DNA of 64,000 bases from UBA1370 sp964515115 (GCA_964515115.1 CAZESB010000001.1:62001-126000), one strand, 5' to 3'; counted from the first letter of the stretch, positions 1 through 9,250 are shown. Notes: a model not told the origin generated them from the letters alone. Numbers and translations: made by a program.

Positions 1-810
1 GACTGCTTTTTCGATGGTGATGTTTTGGCTGAGGGCCGCCGCGAGAGCGGCGGCCAAAGTATAACCGAAATGATCCGGCAAAGCCTGGCCGGGGAATTGC
101 AACTCATAATTTTTGCCTTGATATTTCAAAATAAAACTAGTGCCACTGAGCTGCTGGCTGGATCTCACCACCTGAACAGTAGCATTTTTGTCCTGGCCAA
201 AGGTCAAAACTGCAGCTTGAGTTTTCTCGGCGTGCTTAATTACATTGGCGTCGTCGGTGTTAAGAATAGCCGCGCCGTTTTCAGGCAAACTAGTGATAAG
301 TTTGCCCTTTTCCGTCGCAATTAGCGCCGTCACCTCTTCCTTGCGTTGTTGCGGATCGATAGTTTTTACCAGACTATCAAAAGGCTGGCTATGATTCGCA
401 CGGGCGTTAAGAAAAATTCCCACCTGGGGTCGCAAAATAGTCAGCAAGTACTCCATGTTTTTGGGTGCGTACGGACTATCAATGGCCATTTCCGCGATAT
501 AAACATCATATTTTTCTTTATTAGTGAGCAACTTGACCGGTGCAGCCAGAACCAGATACAACCACTCCAGGCTAGAGTAATTCTTATTGCTCAGTCCCAG
601 AATATTCAGGGGAATTCCCGACTCTGAATTAGCTTTGTAGCCTGTTTTAGTCTTGAAATAGTCCTTAAAAATGGCCTCAACCGCGTTTCTGGCGCTGCTT
701 TTACCTGCCGAGCCAGTAATGCCAATAATCAAGGGCTGATTCTTTTTGAGCTGAATTTTGGCTAAAAACTTAAAATACTCGAGAATTAATCTGCTGAGCA
801 AAGTTTTCAT
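1..810 (-). CDS. murF: MurF-like Mur ligase, 3' end outside the window
   Basis: Reading the minus strand from an ATG at 810 gives 270 codons without a stop, running off the window edge. The N-terminal part has a Mur-ligase ATP loop, ITGSAGKSS (about residues 34-42), close to the GS.GK(T/S)S form of MurF rather than the GTNGKT form of MurC/D/E. Further on come IFLNARANH, ATEKGKLI and LNTDD, which match the central ATPase domain. MurF adds D-Ala-D-Ala to the UDP-MurNAc-tripeptide in the cytoplasm. A Mur-like paralogue cannot be excluded because the C-terminal domain is missing. It is divergent from dprA, with 45 bp between them. Confidence 0.72.
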   Translation of the reverse strand, partial: MKTLLSRLILEYFKFLAKIQLKKNQPLIIGITGSAGKSSARNAVEAIFKDYFKTKTGYKANSESGIPLNILGLSNKNYSSLEWLYLVLAAPVKLLTNKEKYDVYIAEMAIDSPYAPKNMEYLLTILRPQVGIFLNARANHSQPFDSLVKTIDPQQRKEEVTALIATEKGKLITSLPENGAAILNTDDANVIKHAEKTQAAVLTFGQDKNATVQVVRSSQQLSGTSFILKYQGKNYELQFPGQALPDHFGYTLAAALAAALSQNITIEKAV

Positions 811-855
811 AGGTTTGTACAGTTTTTACTAGCTAATAGAGTTAGTGTACTATGT

Positions 856-2031
856 ATGGTTCGCAAAAGTAATACGAATGATCAAGTGGTTGAGTTGTCT
901 GCGGCCGAATTGGCGGCGGTGCTAAGTGTGCCCGGCATTGGCAGAGAAACTGTTCGTCAAATCCTGGTTTACCTAAATAAATACGAAATCAGTTTTGGGG
1001 AATTTTGGCGCAAATTGCCAGCTTCAGCCGTAGAATTACTTTTATCAAAAAAACAGCTAGATAGCCTCAAAAACTTCAAAAAAGAACACACAATTAGCTC
1101 GTATCATTACTACTTAGCAGAGCAGGGCATCAAGTTGATTTCTTATAAAGATATCACTTACCCGCCGTTGCTTTTGACTACCACAGATTTGCCGCTGCTA
1201 CTGTTTGCAAAAGGAAACACGAAAATATTGAGTGATCAGCGCATGATTGCCGTGGTTGGCACTAGGAAAGTAACGACCTATGGCCAGCTGGCAACTCGCA
1301 AGCTGGTGACTGAGCTTTGTCTGGAAGAGGCGATTATTGTTTCTGGTTTTATGTATGGGATTGATGCTGAGGCTCACCAAGCGACTGTGACTGCGGGTGG
1401 CCAGACGGTGGGGGTGTTGGGTTATGGTTACCACCACCTTTATCCCAAGTGGCAGCGGCCGCTTTTTGACAGCATTTTAGATCAAGGTGGAGTGTTTATT
1501 ACCGAATTTCCTCCTCATGCCGCTCCCAACGCTGGGCAGTTTCCCTTGCGAAACAGGATTATTGCCGGTATGTCTCAAGCGGTGGTAGTAATTGAAGCGG
1601 CCGCAAAGAGTGGCACAAGCATCACTGCCGGTCTTGCTCTCGAGGAGGGTAGACTTGTTTGCGCCGTTCCCGGGCCAATTACCAGTCCATTTTCTGAGGG
1701 CACCAAAAATCTGTTCAAACAAGGTGCGCTGATGGTAGGCAGTGGCCGCGAAGTGATCAACGAGCTGGAACTCAGTTATCCGGAATGCTGGCTGGGTAGT
1801 TATTTAGGCCAAAGTTCAAGCAAACAGTCTGGCCATCATGATGCTCCGAAAAAATATGCTCCGGAAAAAACCATCTGTGATATGCTGATAGCTCAGCCGC
1901 TCAGCACCGAAAAATTGAGTCAGCAAACTCAAATACCTGTTGTAGAATTAAACACATTGTTGACACAATTAGAGTTAAAAGGCAGGATTGTCAGAAATGG
2001 CTTGAACTGGACAGTAGTGATCAACCAATGA
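856..2031 (+). CDS. dprA: DNA-processing protein DprA
   Basis: The 391-aa product has the three-part DprA layout: an N-terminal helix-hairpin-helix (SVPGIGRETV, about residues 24-33), a Rossmann-like core from about 130 to 310 with VVGTRKVTTYG, SGFMYGIDAEAH, FPLRNRIIAG and AAAKSGTSITA, and a C-terminal winged helix (PLSTEKLSQQTQIPVVELN). DprA loads RecA onto incoming single-stranded DNA during natural transformation, so this supports DNA uptake ability. It is followed 15 nt later by topA, suggesting co-transcription. The ATG at 856 is chosen because the alternative ATG at 852 is in another frame. A weak TAGTGT -10 lies 7 nt upstream. Confidence 0.95.
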   Translation: MVRKSNTNDQVVELSAAELAAVLSVPGIGRETVRQILVYLNKYEISFGEFWRKLPASAVELLLSKKQLDSLKNFKKEHTISSYHYYLAEQGIKLISYKDITYPPLLLTTTDLPLLLFAKGNTKILSDQRMIAVVGTRKVTTYGQLATRKLVTELCLEEAIIVSGFMYGIDAEAHQATVTAGGQTVGVLGYGYHHLYPKWQRPLFDSILDQGGVFITEFPPHAAPNAGQFPLRNRIIAGMSQAVVVIEAAAKSGTSITAGLALEEGRLVCAVPGPITSPFSEGTKNLFKQGALMVGSGREVINELELSYPECWLGSYLGQSSSKQSGHHDAPKKYAPEKTICDMLIAQPLSTEKLSQQTQIPVVELNTLLTQLELKGRIVRNGLNWTVVINQ

Positions 2032-2046
2032 AATGAGAAAGCAATT

Positions 2047-4275
2047 ATGAACTTAGTGATAGTAGAATCACCTACCAAAGCCAGAAAATTAAGCTCATAT
2101 TTGGGTAAGGATTTTCAGATAGAAGCGTCGATTGGTCACATTCGCGACTTGCCAAAAAGTGGCGTTAATGTTGATACAGCCAATAATTTTGAACCTACTT
2201 ACGAAGTTTCACCCGATAAGAAAAAAGTCATTACCAAACTTACCCAGGCAGCCAAAAAATCGGACAAAATTTACCTGGCCACCGACCCAGACAGAGAAGG
2301 TGAGGCTATTGCTTGGCATATCAAAGAAACTTTGGAAAGCAAAAAGGGATTAGGCAAGAAAAATTTTATGCGGGCTACTTTCCATGAAATCACTAAACCG
2401 GCGGTGACTGAAGCTATTGAAAACCCCGGTACGATCAAAATGGATTTGGTGGATGCTCAGCAAGCCAGAAGGATTGTAGACCGGTTGGTGGGCTACGAAG
2501 TCTCTCCGGTATTATGGAAAAAAATTCGTCGCGGTCTTTCTGCCGGCCGGGTGCAATCGGTGGCTTTGCGGCTGATTGTCGAGCGCGAGCGGGAAATTGC
2601 TGCTTTTGTGCCTGAAGAGTATTGGGAAGTCGATGTGGCGCTCAACACCAGCGGCAAACTTGAATTTACTGCTTTCAAAGATGGAGCGGCCAGGGATGAT
2701 TTGCCTGAAAGTTTGTTGATTGGCAGGCTGGTTAAACTGAATGGTCATACTTTCAAGCCTACCAAGGAAGTGGATGTTTCTGGCCTCAAGACAGTTTTGC
2801 CTGCCGCTACTTACGAAGTGGCGGAAGTTGAGCGCAAGCAAAGAAAACGTAGCAGCTTGCCGCCTTTTACCACTTCCACCATGCAGCAAAAAGCTGCCGT
2901 GGTTTTAGGCTACAGCGGTAAGCAAACCATGCGTTTGGCGCAGCAGCTTTATGAAGAAGGTTTGATTACTTATCACCGCACTGACTCCATGAGTTTGTCA
3001 CAGGCCTCGATTGGGATGGCCAGGGAGTATATTGTTAATGCGTATGGAACGGAGTACTTGCCGGAAAAGCCCAGATATTTTGCCACCAAAAGCAAAAACG
3101 CCCAGGAGGCTCACGAGGCTATTCGGGTGACTGAAGTGGCGATCAAAGCAGAAGAAATTATGGCTAAAGGCAGCAAGTTTACCAACCAACACGTGCGGCT
3201 GTATGATCTGATTCGCCGCCGCTTCATTGCCAGCCAGATGCAGACGGCCATCTACGACCAAACTACGATCCTCACCGACGTCAAGCCCAGCGCCAGCGGC
3301 GGCGGCGGCAAAAACAAAGACATCAAGAACGCTCAGCTCAAAACAACTGGCTCTATTTTGACTTTCGATGGCTGGATGAAACTTTTCCCAGGTAGCGAAG
3401 ACACACTTTTACCGGAAGTTAAGCAAGGCCAGATTTTAGATTTTGTTGACCATAATTATGCTCAAAAGTTCACTCAACCGCCTGCCAGGTACAACGACGC
3501 TTCCTTGATCAAAACCTTAGAAAAAATGGGTATCGGTCGCCCCAGTACCTACGCCTCAATTGTTTCGGTGATTGAAGACCGCGGCTATGTTGAAAAACAG
3601 CAGAAGCGGTTTTTTGCCACTCCGATTGGCACGACCGTGACCGATTTCCTGATGGAATACTTCACCACTTTTATGGATTATGAGTTTACGGCCGAAATGG
3701 AAGAAGATTTGGATAGAATTGCCAGAGGAGAGAAGCAGTGGCGCAAGGTTGTAGGTGAGTTTTACAAGCCTTTCCATGACAAAGTAGAAAAAGTGACTGA
3801 AAATGCCAAGCGCCAACAAGTGCCGTACGAAAAAACCGGCCAAAAATGCCCAGAATGTGGAGCAGAGGAGGGTGGAGAAATTGTCATTCGCACCGGCCGC
3901 TATGGCAAATTTAAAAGTTGCAGCCGTTTTCCCGACTGCAAATTTACCGAAAATATCGTGGCTACCATTGAGGGAGTTAAGTGTCCGCTTTGCGGCGATG
4001 GTGGAGTCATTGTGAAAAATACCCGCTGGGGCAAACAATTTTATGGTTGCAGCACCTATCCCAAATGTGGCTGGGCCAGCTGGCAGGAACCTAAGCCGGG
4101 TGATACTGTGACAGCGGCAGAGTGGGCCGAGTTACAAGCCAAGCGTGAGGAGCGCAAGAAAAAATGGCAAGAGCGTCGTGGCAAAGGCAAGGCAACCAAG
4201 AAAACCGGAACAACTAGAAAAAGCAAAAAATCTGCAACACCCGGTGGCAGGAAAAAAGCCGCCACTGCCGCTTAG
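2047..4275 (+). CDS. topA: DNA topoisomerase I (type IA)
   Basis: The 742-aa protein starts with a Toprim domain (VIVESPTKARKL and TDPDREGEA with the acidic metal-binding residues). It continues into the type IA core, with the active-site tyrosine at residue 309 in GLITYHRTDS. Two C-terminal four-cysteine zinc ribbons follow (CPEC...CSRFPDC and CPLC...CSTYPKC), then a lysine/arginine-rich tail of about 45 residues. A short glycine-rich insert (SGGGGKN) lies near residue 420. The enzyme relaxes negative supercoils by breaking and rejoining one strand. It lies 15 nt after dprA and converges on thyA with 31 nt between them. No strong ribosome site is visible. Confidence 0.97.
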   Translation: MNLVIVESPTKARKLSSYLGKDFQIEASIGHIRDLPKSGVNVDTANNFEPTYEVSPDKKKVITKLTQAAKKSDKIYLATDPDREGEAIAWHIKETLESKKGLGKKNFMRATFHEITKPAVTEAIENPGTIKMDLVDAQQARRIVDRLVGYEVSPVLWKKIRRGLSAGRVQSVALRLIVEREREIAAFVPEEYWEVDVALNTSGKLEFTAFKDGAARDDLPESLLIGRLVKLNGHTFKPTKEVDVSGLKTVLPAATYEVAEVERKQRKRSSLPPFTTSTMQQKAAVVLGYSGKQTMRLAQQLYEEGLITYHRTDSMSLSQASIGMAREYIVNAYGTEYLPEKPRYFATKSKNAQEAHEAIRVTEVAIKAEEIMAKGSKFTNQHVRLYDLIRRRFIASQMQTAIYDQTTILTDVKPSASGGGGKNKDIKNAQLKTTGSILTFDGWMKLFPGSEDTLLPEVKQGQILDFVDHNYAQKFTQPPARYNDASLIKTLEKMGIGRPSTYASIVSVIEDRGYVEKQQKRFFATPIGTTVTDFLMEYFTTFMDYEFTAEMEEDLDRIARGEKQWRKVVGEFYKPFHDKVEKVTENAKRQQVPYEKTGQKCPECGAEEGGEIVIRTGRYGKFKSCSRFPDCKFTENIVATIEGVKCPLCGDGGVIVKNTRWGKQFYGCSTYPKCGWASWQEPKPGDTVTAAEWAELQAKREERKKKWQERRGKGKATKKTGTTRKSKKSATPGGRKKAATAA

Positions 4276-4306
4276 CCGACTAGCCACTTTAGCTACTTAG
4301 CCGCAA

Positions 4307-5128
4307 CTAAACTGCCATCTCTGCTTTAATTCGGGGATGATGCCGGTAATTTTCCAACTTAACGTCATCCAGGGTGAAATCATCAATGTTTTTAATCTTG
4401 GGATTAAGCCAGAGAGTGGGCAAATCATAAGGCTGGCGTGAGAGCTGTTCTTTGACTTGCTTAAGGTGATTTTTGTAAATGTGGGCGTCACCCAAAACAT
4501 GAATGAACTCTCCCGGCTCCAAATCCGTCACTTGAGCCACCATCTGCAACAGCAGAGAGTAGGAAGCGATATTAAACGGCACACCAAGGAACATATCGCC
4601 GCTGCGTTGGTACATTTGCAGCGACAGTTTGCCTTTAGCCACAAAAAATTGGAAGAAAACGTGACAAGGCGGCAGAGCCATCTGGTCAAGCTCACCCGGA
4701 TTCCAGGCAGAAACAATCAACCTCCGGTCGTAGGGGTCCTTTTTGATCCGCTCGATCACTTCCGCCAATTGATCAATTTCTTTCCCCTCAGGATTTCTCC
4801 AGGATCGCCACTGCACTCCGTAAACTCGGCCCAAATCTCCCTCAAACTTAGCTTTGGGTTTCCAGTAGGGAGCCTCAGCGTTGGCGTCCCAGATGTGGCA
4901 ACCCATCTCGTTGAGCACTTTGTTGTCAGAGGTGCCTTTAAAAAACCAGAGTAGCTCAGCCAGGACTTGTTTGAAAGCCAATCTTTTAGTGGTTACAGCT
5001 GGAAAACCTTGGGATAAATCGTAACGGGTTTGCAGACCAAAAACTGCGATAGTACCAACTCCGGTGCGGTCATCTCTGGCGACCCCATTTTCAAGCACAT
5101 ACTTGAGCGAGTTGAGGTATTGCTGCAT
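4307..5128 (-). CDS. thyA: Thymidylate synthase ThyA
   Basis: The 273-aa protein is a full-length folate-dependent thymidylate synthase. Visible family features are the N-terminal phosphate-binding arginine (DDRTGVGT), the catalytic cysteine C155 in LPPCHVFFQF, the QRSGDMFLGVPFN block, and HVLGDAHIY. It converts dUMP and methylene-tetrahydrofolate to dTMP and dihydrofolate. It is the second gene after dcd (33 nt gap) on the minus strand, so the two probably share the dcd promoter. Dut supplies its substrate and the nearby DHFR-like protein could recycle the dihydrofolate. The C-terminus ends KAEMAV, close to the usual end of ThyA. Confidence 0.98.
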   Translation of the reverse strand: MQQYLNSLKYVLENGVARDDRTGVGTIAVFGLQTRYDLSQGFPAVTTKRLAFKQVLAELLWFFKGTSDNKVLNEMGCHIWDANAEAPYWKPKAKFEGDLGRVYGVQWRSWRNPEGKEIDQLAEVIERIKKDPYDRRLIVSAWNPGELDQMALPPCHVFFQFFVAKGKLSLQMYQRSGDMFLGVPFNIASYSLLLQMVAQVTDLEPGEFIHVLGDAHIYKNHLKQVKEQLSRQPYDLPTLWLNPKIKNIDDFTLDDVKLENYRHHPRIKAEMAV

Positions 5129-5161
5129 TTTTCCTTTATTTAGCTGTTATTTCTGATGCCA

Positions 5162-5740
5162 CTATTCTTCGCTTTCCGGAAAATTTTCCGCCATTTTGCT
5201 AGCCTGGACTGAAAAATTATTAAAATATTTACTGCCGAGTGAAGGATCGCCATACTGTTTGGCTGCCGGATTTTTCAGTTGGCAAAAGGCTATTTGGGCA
5301 ATTTTCATTTTAGGATAAAGTTTGATGGGCATACTGTTGGTGTTGAAAAGTTCGAGAGTGGCTTTGAGTTTGTTGCCGGGATCAACAAAACCAGCGGTGG
5401 TATGGATAATCAGACCAAGTCTGGCTAGGCTGCTTTTGCCCATGATGTTGAGGCAGTACTTGGGTCCGACGCCAAAAAAATCATCTGTTACAGCCAAGGC
5501 GAACTCGCCTGGGTGGAGGACAAAGTAGTCGTTTTCATTTGCCAGAGTGATTTTGGTCATGTATTCCGCTACCGGCTGTTTGGGATCAATGATCTCAACT
5601 TTGTGTTTGTCAAAAACCAAAAATTCATTTCCGAGCAAGACATCGTAACTGGCAGGTTGAAGCCTAGCCGGATCGAAGTTTTCGATGATAATGTCGCCTT
5701 CGTTCAGAGCGGCTTGAATATCAATATCAGATAGGTACAT
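5162..5740 (-). CDS. dcd: dCTP deaminase
   Basis: The 192-aa product is a trimeric dUTPase-fold deaminase of the Dcd family. It contains LQPASYDVLLG near the N-terminus, GKSSLARLGL (usual form GRSSLGRLG), HTTAGFVDPG, and TLELFN, which carries the general-base glutamate. It makes dUTP from dCTP; a bifunctional deaminase/dUTPase is also known in this family, but a separate dut gene is present here. The ATG at 5740 follows a TATATT -10 (5748-5753, minus strand) by 7 nt, with no Shine-Dalgarno, so the transcript is predicted to be leaderless. It leads the dcd-thyA operon. Confidence 0.95.
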   Translation of the reverse strand: MYLSDIDIQAALNEGDIIIENFDPARLQPASYDVLLGNEFLVFDKHKVEIIDPKQPVAEYMTKITLANENDYFVLHPGEFALAVTDDFFGVGPKYCLNIMGKSSLARLGLIIHTTAGFVDPGNKLKATLELFNTNSMPIKLYPKMKIAQIAFCQLKNPAAKQYGDPSLGSKYFNNFSVQASKMAENFPESEE

Positions 5741-5747
5741 AGCAATT

Positions 5748-5753
5748 AATATA
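5748..5753 (-). promoter_or_regulatory. -10 element for dcd-thyA
   Basis: On the minus strand TATATT lies 7 nt before the dcd start codon. No clear -35 is seen 17 nt upstream. The spacing implies that transcription starts at or next to the ATG. Confidence 0.5.
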
Positions 5754-5827
5754 ACGCATTTTAAGTTTTTTTAAACAGTGAGAAGAATAAGTGGGAAGAA
5801 TGGGCAGGGGCATGTTACGATATGGTC

Positions 5828-6352
5828 ATGAACTCATTGCACGTTTTTTTGATTGCTGCTATTACTCTGGATGGTTTTATTGCTCAGACTAAAAACCAAA
5901 AATCTACTCAATGGACCAGCAAAGCTGATGCCGATTATTTTAGAACCAGGTCGAAGCAAGCGGGAGCGCTGGTAATGGGTGCCACTACTTTTGCCACTAT
6001 TGGCGGCCCGATGCAGGGCAGGAAAATTTACGTACTAACTTCAAGCCCGGAAGATTACGAGGGCTTTCATCCTGATCAGGTGGAGCCAGTGGCTCTGCCG
6101 CTGGAAGAGTTGGTGCAGAAAGTTAAGGCTGAAGGGTTTAAGGAGTTGGCTGTTTGCGGCGGCGCCAGCGTTTATCATCAGTTCATGGCCGCTGGTTTGG
6201 TGCAGACTTTGTATTTGACGGTTGAGCCGAAGTTGTTTGGCAAGGGCATTAAGCTTTTTTCCGGTAATTTGGCTGAGGTTGAGTTGAAGTTGAAAAAAGT
6301 TAAAAAACTGTCGGATCAGACAATTCTGCTGGAGTATCAAGTGAGAGGGTAA
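5828..6352 (+). CDS. Dihydrofolate reductase-like protein
   Basis: The 174-aa protein has the DHFR/RibD C-terminal fold: HVFLIAAITLDGFIA at the N-terminus, a cofactor-binding region around ALVMGATTFATIGG and IYVLTSS, then VCGGASVYHQFM, and a tail LYLTVEPKLFGKGIKLF. It probably reduces dihydrofolate with NADPH, which fits its position next to the dTMP genes. The RibD-like reductases of riboflavin synthesis share this fold, so the substrate is an inference. An ATG also exists at 5822, but an extended -10 (TGTTACGAT, ending at 5821) leaves 6 nt to the ATG at 5828, which suits the leaderless pattern. Dut follows after 2 nt. Confidence 0.85.
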   Translation: MNSLHVFLIAAITLDGFIAQTKNQKSTQWTSKADADYFRTRSKQAGALVMGATTFATIGGPMQGRKIYVLTSSPEDYEGFHPDQVEPVALPLEELVQKVKAEGFKELAVCGGASVYHQFMAAGLVQTLYLTVEPKLFGKGIKLFSGNLAEVELKLKKVKKLSDQTILLEYQVRG

Positions 6353-6354
6353 TT

Positions 6355-6819
6355 ATGGCGGGAAAGGCAAGTAAAAGTACCGAAAAAATTAAAGTAGTGA
6401 TTAAGCGTTTTGATGAATCGTTGCCATTGCCGGAGTATAAGACGGCTGGGGCAGCTGCTTTTGATCTTTACGCCCGGGAGGAGACCACCATCCCCGCTGG
6501 GGGAATCGGCTACGTGCCTTTGAACATTGCCCTGCAGCTGCCCCCCAACCACTGGGCGCTTTTGAGCGCCCGCAGCTCGTTGCATCAGCGCGGCCTGATG
6601 TTGGCCAACGGCATTGGAGTAGGTGACTACGATTACCGCGGCGATGAAGACGAATACCGGGCAGCTCTCTACAATTTTTCCTCTCAAGACGTGGTGGTTG
6701 AGCGCGGTGAGCGCCTGGTGCAAATGATCATCATGCACCGCGCACCGGTGGAGTTTCAGGAACTGAAACATTTTGCCACTCACAGCCGCGGCGGTTTTGG
6801 CAGCACCGGTCGAAAATAG
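6355..6819 (+). CDS. dut: dUTP diphosphatase (trimeric type)
   Basis: The 154-aa product shows the five trimeric dUTPase motifs in order: GAAAFDLYA (1), ARSSLHQRG (2), GDYDYRGDEDEY (3, with the substrate-facing Asp and Tyr), RGERLVQMIIM (4) and RGGFGSTG (5). Motif 3 reads GVGDYDYRGD where GVIDxDYRGE is usual, and motif 4 is followed by an unremarkable beta strand. It hydrolyses dUTP to dUMP, protecting DNA from uracil and feeding ThyA. It starts 2 nt after the DHFR-like gene, so the two are probably translated from one mRNA. Confidence 0.96.
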   Translation: MAGKASKSTEKIKVVIKRFDESLPLPEYKTAGAAAFDLYAREETTIPAGGIGYVPLNIALQLPPNHWALLSARSSLHQRGLMLANGIGVGDYDYRGDEDEYRAALYNFSSQDVVVERGERLVQMIIMHRAPVEFQELKHFATHSRGGFGSTGRK

Positions 6820-6909
6820 CCACCAAGCTCAGCTAAATTCCCTACAACCAATAGTATTTTCCCCCTTGTGGTCACACAAGATTTTGTGATTTCATGTACT
6901 CTGTTGCCT

Positions 6910-7902
6910 ATGCCGATAGAACAGCTGTCCCTCACCAGCCTACTTGATACCAATGCCCATGCCGACAACCGGTCTGAAGCAGAAAAAATTCCTGATAGCC
7001 GGCTTAGTTTACTCAAAAAATTGACAGTCTTTTTCCGTCAGGATCGTCCTACCTTAGATACTTATCACTCACTTTACCCATCGCGGCTTTTTTGGCTGGT
7101 GTGGCACGAAGTTAAGGAACTAAACGGTCAGGACAAGTACGGCCTTTTTGCCCAAGAGGAATTTTTGGGCTTGTACCGACAGCAGGAACTGGCGGACATC
7201 ATTATTTATTTGCAAGCGGTTTACGACCAATTGGCTGAAAATCCAGATGAAATTATCTTTCTTGATGAAGACTTGATTTTAGAGCGCGCTGCGACTATTG
7301 CTCAAGCACACCATATCGCCGTAGTTGACCTTGACCAACCGCTCAAAGAACCAATAGTTTTAAATCAAAACCAAGAAGCAACCTATAATCAACTGAAAAA
7401 TAATCTCAACTTTTGGGCTACAGTTTTAGATCCTGCTAAAGCTGATTTATGGAACGGACTGAGCCGCACCGAACAGGAGATGGCGCTAAATGAAGTCATG
7501 TCCACGGCTTTTGTCATGCTGTATCTTTACGGCCTGAACCCACTCAAGGCCTCTCTCGAGAAAATTGCTCGCAATCTTTTGCGCTACGATCCTCAACTCC
7601 TGCAAGATAATTTTTCGGATATTTTGGGTGATCATAGTCTCAGTCAGGAAGAAAAGGACGGACTAATTAACGAGAGATATGAGGCGGCCATCGAGGCTTG
7701 CAAAGTTCAATTTGATGGTCAGCTGGATAGCCAAGGTGAAAGACCGCAACTCGGAACTCAGCAATTTTATCTTGGCCCTCTGGCTCCGCCATACTTGGAT
7801 TTGTTGGCTTCAGAGAATCAAAAAATTCTCCAGCAAAACTCGCCAAACCATGATAGATTAGAAAGAAATGGTAATAATACTGGAGCCAGCAAAACTAGCT
7901 AA
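6910..7902 (+). CDS. Unrecognised helical protein upstream of tmk
   Basis: The product is about 330 aa, acidic and mostly helical, with no signal peptide or obvious catalytic motif. Recognisable stretches are LFWLVWHEVKELNG and AFVMLYLYGLNPLKASLEKIA. I do not recognise the family. An in-frame ATG exists at 6868, but the ATG at 6910 sits 7 nt after TACTCT (6897-6902), matching the local leaderless pattern, and the extra N-terminal residues look non-coding. The stop is 5 nt before tmk, so the two are probably co-transcribed; a role linked to nucleotide metabolism is possible but not shown. Confidence 0.75.
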   Translation: MPIEQLSLTSLLDTNAHADNRSEAEKIPDSRLSLLKKLTVFFRQDRPTLDTYHSLYPSRLFWLVWHEVKELNGQDKYGLFAQEEFLGLYRQQELADIIIYLQAVYDQLAENPDEIIFLDEDLILERAATIAQAHHIAVVDLDQPLKEPIVLNQNQEATYNQLKNNLNFWATVLDPAKADLWNGLSRTEQEMALNEVMSTAFVMLYLYGLNPLKASLEKIARNLLRYDPQLLQDNFSDILGDHSLSQEEKDGLINERYEAAIEACKVQFDGQLDSQGERPQLGTQQFYLGPLAPPYLDLLASENQKILQQNSPNHDRLERNGNNTGASKTS

Positions 7903-7907
7903 TTTTT

Positions 7908-8570
7908 ATGTCAAAACTAAAAGCCAAAGCAAATAAAAAAGGTTATCTCATCACTCTTGAAGGCGGAGAAGGGGGCGGCAAAACCACCCAAATAGTCAGA
8001 CTCCGTGACAAGCTCACCAAGGCAGGAAAAGATGTTCTAGTGCTGCGAGAGCCGGGCGGGACGGTGATTAGCGAGCAAATTCGTGAAGTGGTTTTATCGG
8101 CTAAAAATGTCGGTATGGCTTACACCACGGAAGTGCTGCTTTTCCAAGCGGCCCGGGCGCAAATTTATCGTGAATTGGTTTTGCCTTCGCTGGCAGTGGG
8201 CAAAGTTGTTTTGATGGACCGTTCCCGCGACAGCTCAGTGGTTTACCAAGGTTTGGTGCGGGGTTTCGGGAAAGATATGATTGAACAACTCAACGAAATT
8301 TCCACCAAAAATACTTACCCAGATATTACATTTTTACTTGATTTAGAGGCAGAAATTGGGTTGAAAAGAAGGCGGGAAGCCGGTGACGTTAACCGCATGG
8401 AAATGGAGGATTTGAACTTTCACAAAAGAGTGCGGGAGGCTTATCTGCAACTCGCCAAAGAGGACAAAAAGCGTTGGCACCTGATCGATGCCTCTCAGAC
8501 TTTAGACGAAGTTGATGCCGCTATTTGGCAAATTGTGGCTAAAAAACTGGGGCTTAAACTTAAATCTTAA
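7908..8570 (+). CDS. tmk: Thymidylate kinase
   Basis: The 220-aa protein has the dTMP kinase P-loop GGEGGGKTT (residues 19-27), LREPGGTVISEQIR (the dTMP-binding ExPGGT motif), DRSRDSSVVYQG, and a C-terminal lid region containing arginines (KRRREAGDVNRME). It phosphorylates dTMP to dTDP, the step after ThyA. The gene is 5 nt after the helical protein and has no Shine-Dalgarno, so it is likely to be read by coupling. It completes the dTMP route encoded between 5.1 and 8.6 kb. Confidence 0.96.
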   Translation: MSKLKAKANKKGYLITLEGGEGGGKTTQIVRLRDKLTKAGKDVLVLREPGGTVISEQIREVVLSAKNVGMAYTTEVLLFQAARAQIYRELVLPSLAVGKVVLMDRSRDSSVVYQGLVRGFGKDMIEQLNEISTKNTYPDITFLLDLEAEIGLKRRREAGDVNRMEMEDLNFHKRVREAYLQLAKEDKKRWHLIDASQTLDEVDAAIWQIVAKKLGLKLKS

Positions 8571-8629
8571 AATGACCAGCCACCAATAAATCCAAAATCA
8601 AGTACAACTGGAATTTTGCAAGGAGTTTA

Positions 8630-9238
8630 ATGAAATTACCGCGTTCAGTGCAGCAGCTTATCGAGAGTTTTGAAAAATTACCGGGTGTCGGGCCAAAATC
8701 AGCCCAGCGCCTGGTTTTTTACTTGCTGCACAATCCCGATCATCAGCTGGAGGAGTTTGCCGAGCGATTATTGGCCCTCAAGAAAAATACCATTCTTTGT
8801 AGCAGCTGCCACAACGTGAGTGAAACCGATCCCTGCAAGATTTGCTCGGATCAGACTCGCGACGATTCTTCGCTGTGTATTGTGGAACAACCACTGGACG
8901 TTATTGCTATTGAAAACTCTGGGGCTTTTAAGGGGAAGTATCATGTTTTGCATGGAGCAATCGCGCCTCTGAACAATGTAGGGCCGGATCAGCTTTACTT
9001 GCATGATGTGACCAAAAGACTGAAAGGAGTGGTGGAGCTGATTATTGCCACCAACCCCACCATGGAGGGTGAAGCTACGGCGCTTTATATTAAAGAGTAT
9101 ATTCTTCAATCTGGGGTGGATAAGGTGGCAAACCTGGCTATTAGCCGGATTGGTCACGGTTTGCCGATTGGCGCCGATATCGAGTACGCCGATGGCGTCA
9201 CTCTTTCCAGGGCACTAGATGGCCGGCGAGAGATGTAA
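8630..9238 (+). CDS. recR: Recombination mediator RecR
   Basis: The 202-aa protein has the standard RecR architecture: a helix-hairpin-helix (LPGVGPKSAQRL, about 18-29), a four-cysteine zinc finger (CSSC...CKIC, about 57-72), a Toprim domain (LCIVEQPLDVIAIE...ATNPTMEGEATALYI), and a C-terminal ring-forming segment with ISRIGHGLPIGADIEYAD. RecR with RecO helps RecA replace SSB at gaps. A good ribosome site, AAGGAG, lies 6 nt before the ATG, so this gene has a leader or belongs to the tmk transcript. Confidence 0.97.
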   Translation: MKLPRSVQQLIESFEKLPGVGPKSAQRLVFYLLHNPDHQLEEFAERLLALKKNTILCSSCHNVSETDPCKICSDQTRDDSSLCIVEQPLDVIAIENSGAFKGKYHVLHGAIAPLNNVGPDQLYLHDVTKRLKGVVELIIATNPTMEGEATALYIKEYILQSGVDKVANLAISRIGHGLPIGADIEYADGVTLSRALDGRREM

Positions 9239-9250
9239 TTTTCTTCATGC

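Noticed and set aside
1..810. Plus-strand ORFs at the left edge
   Set aside because: They are shadows of the minus-strand MurF-like gene, which has clear family motifs.
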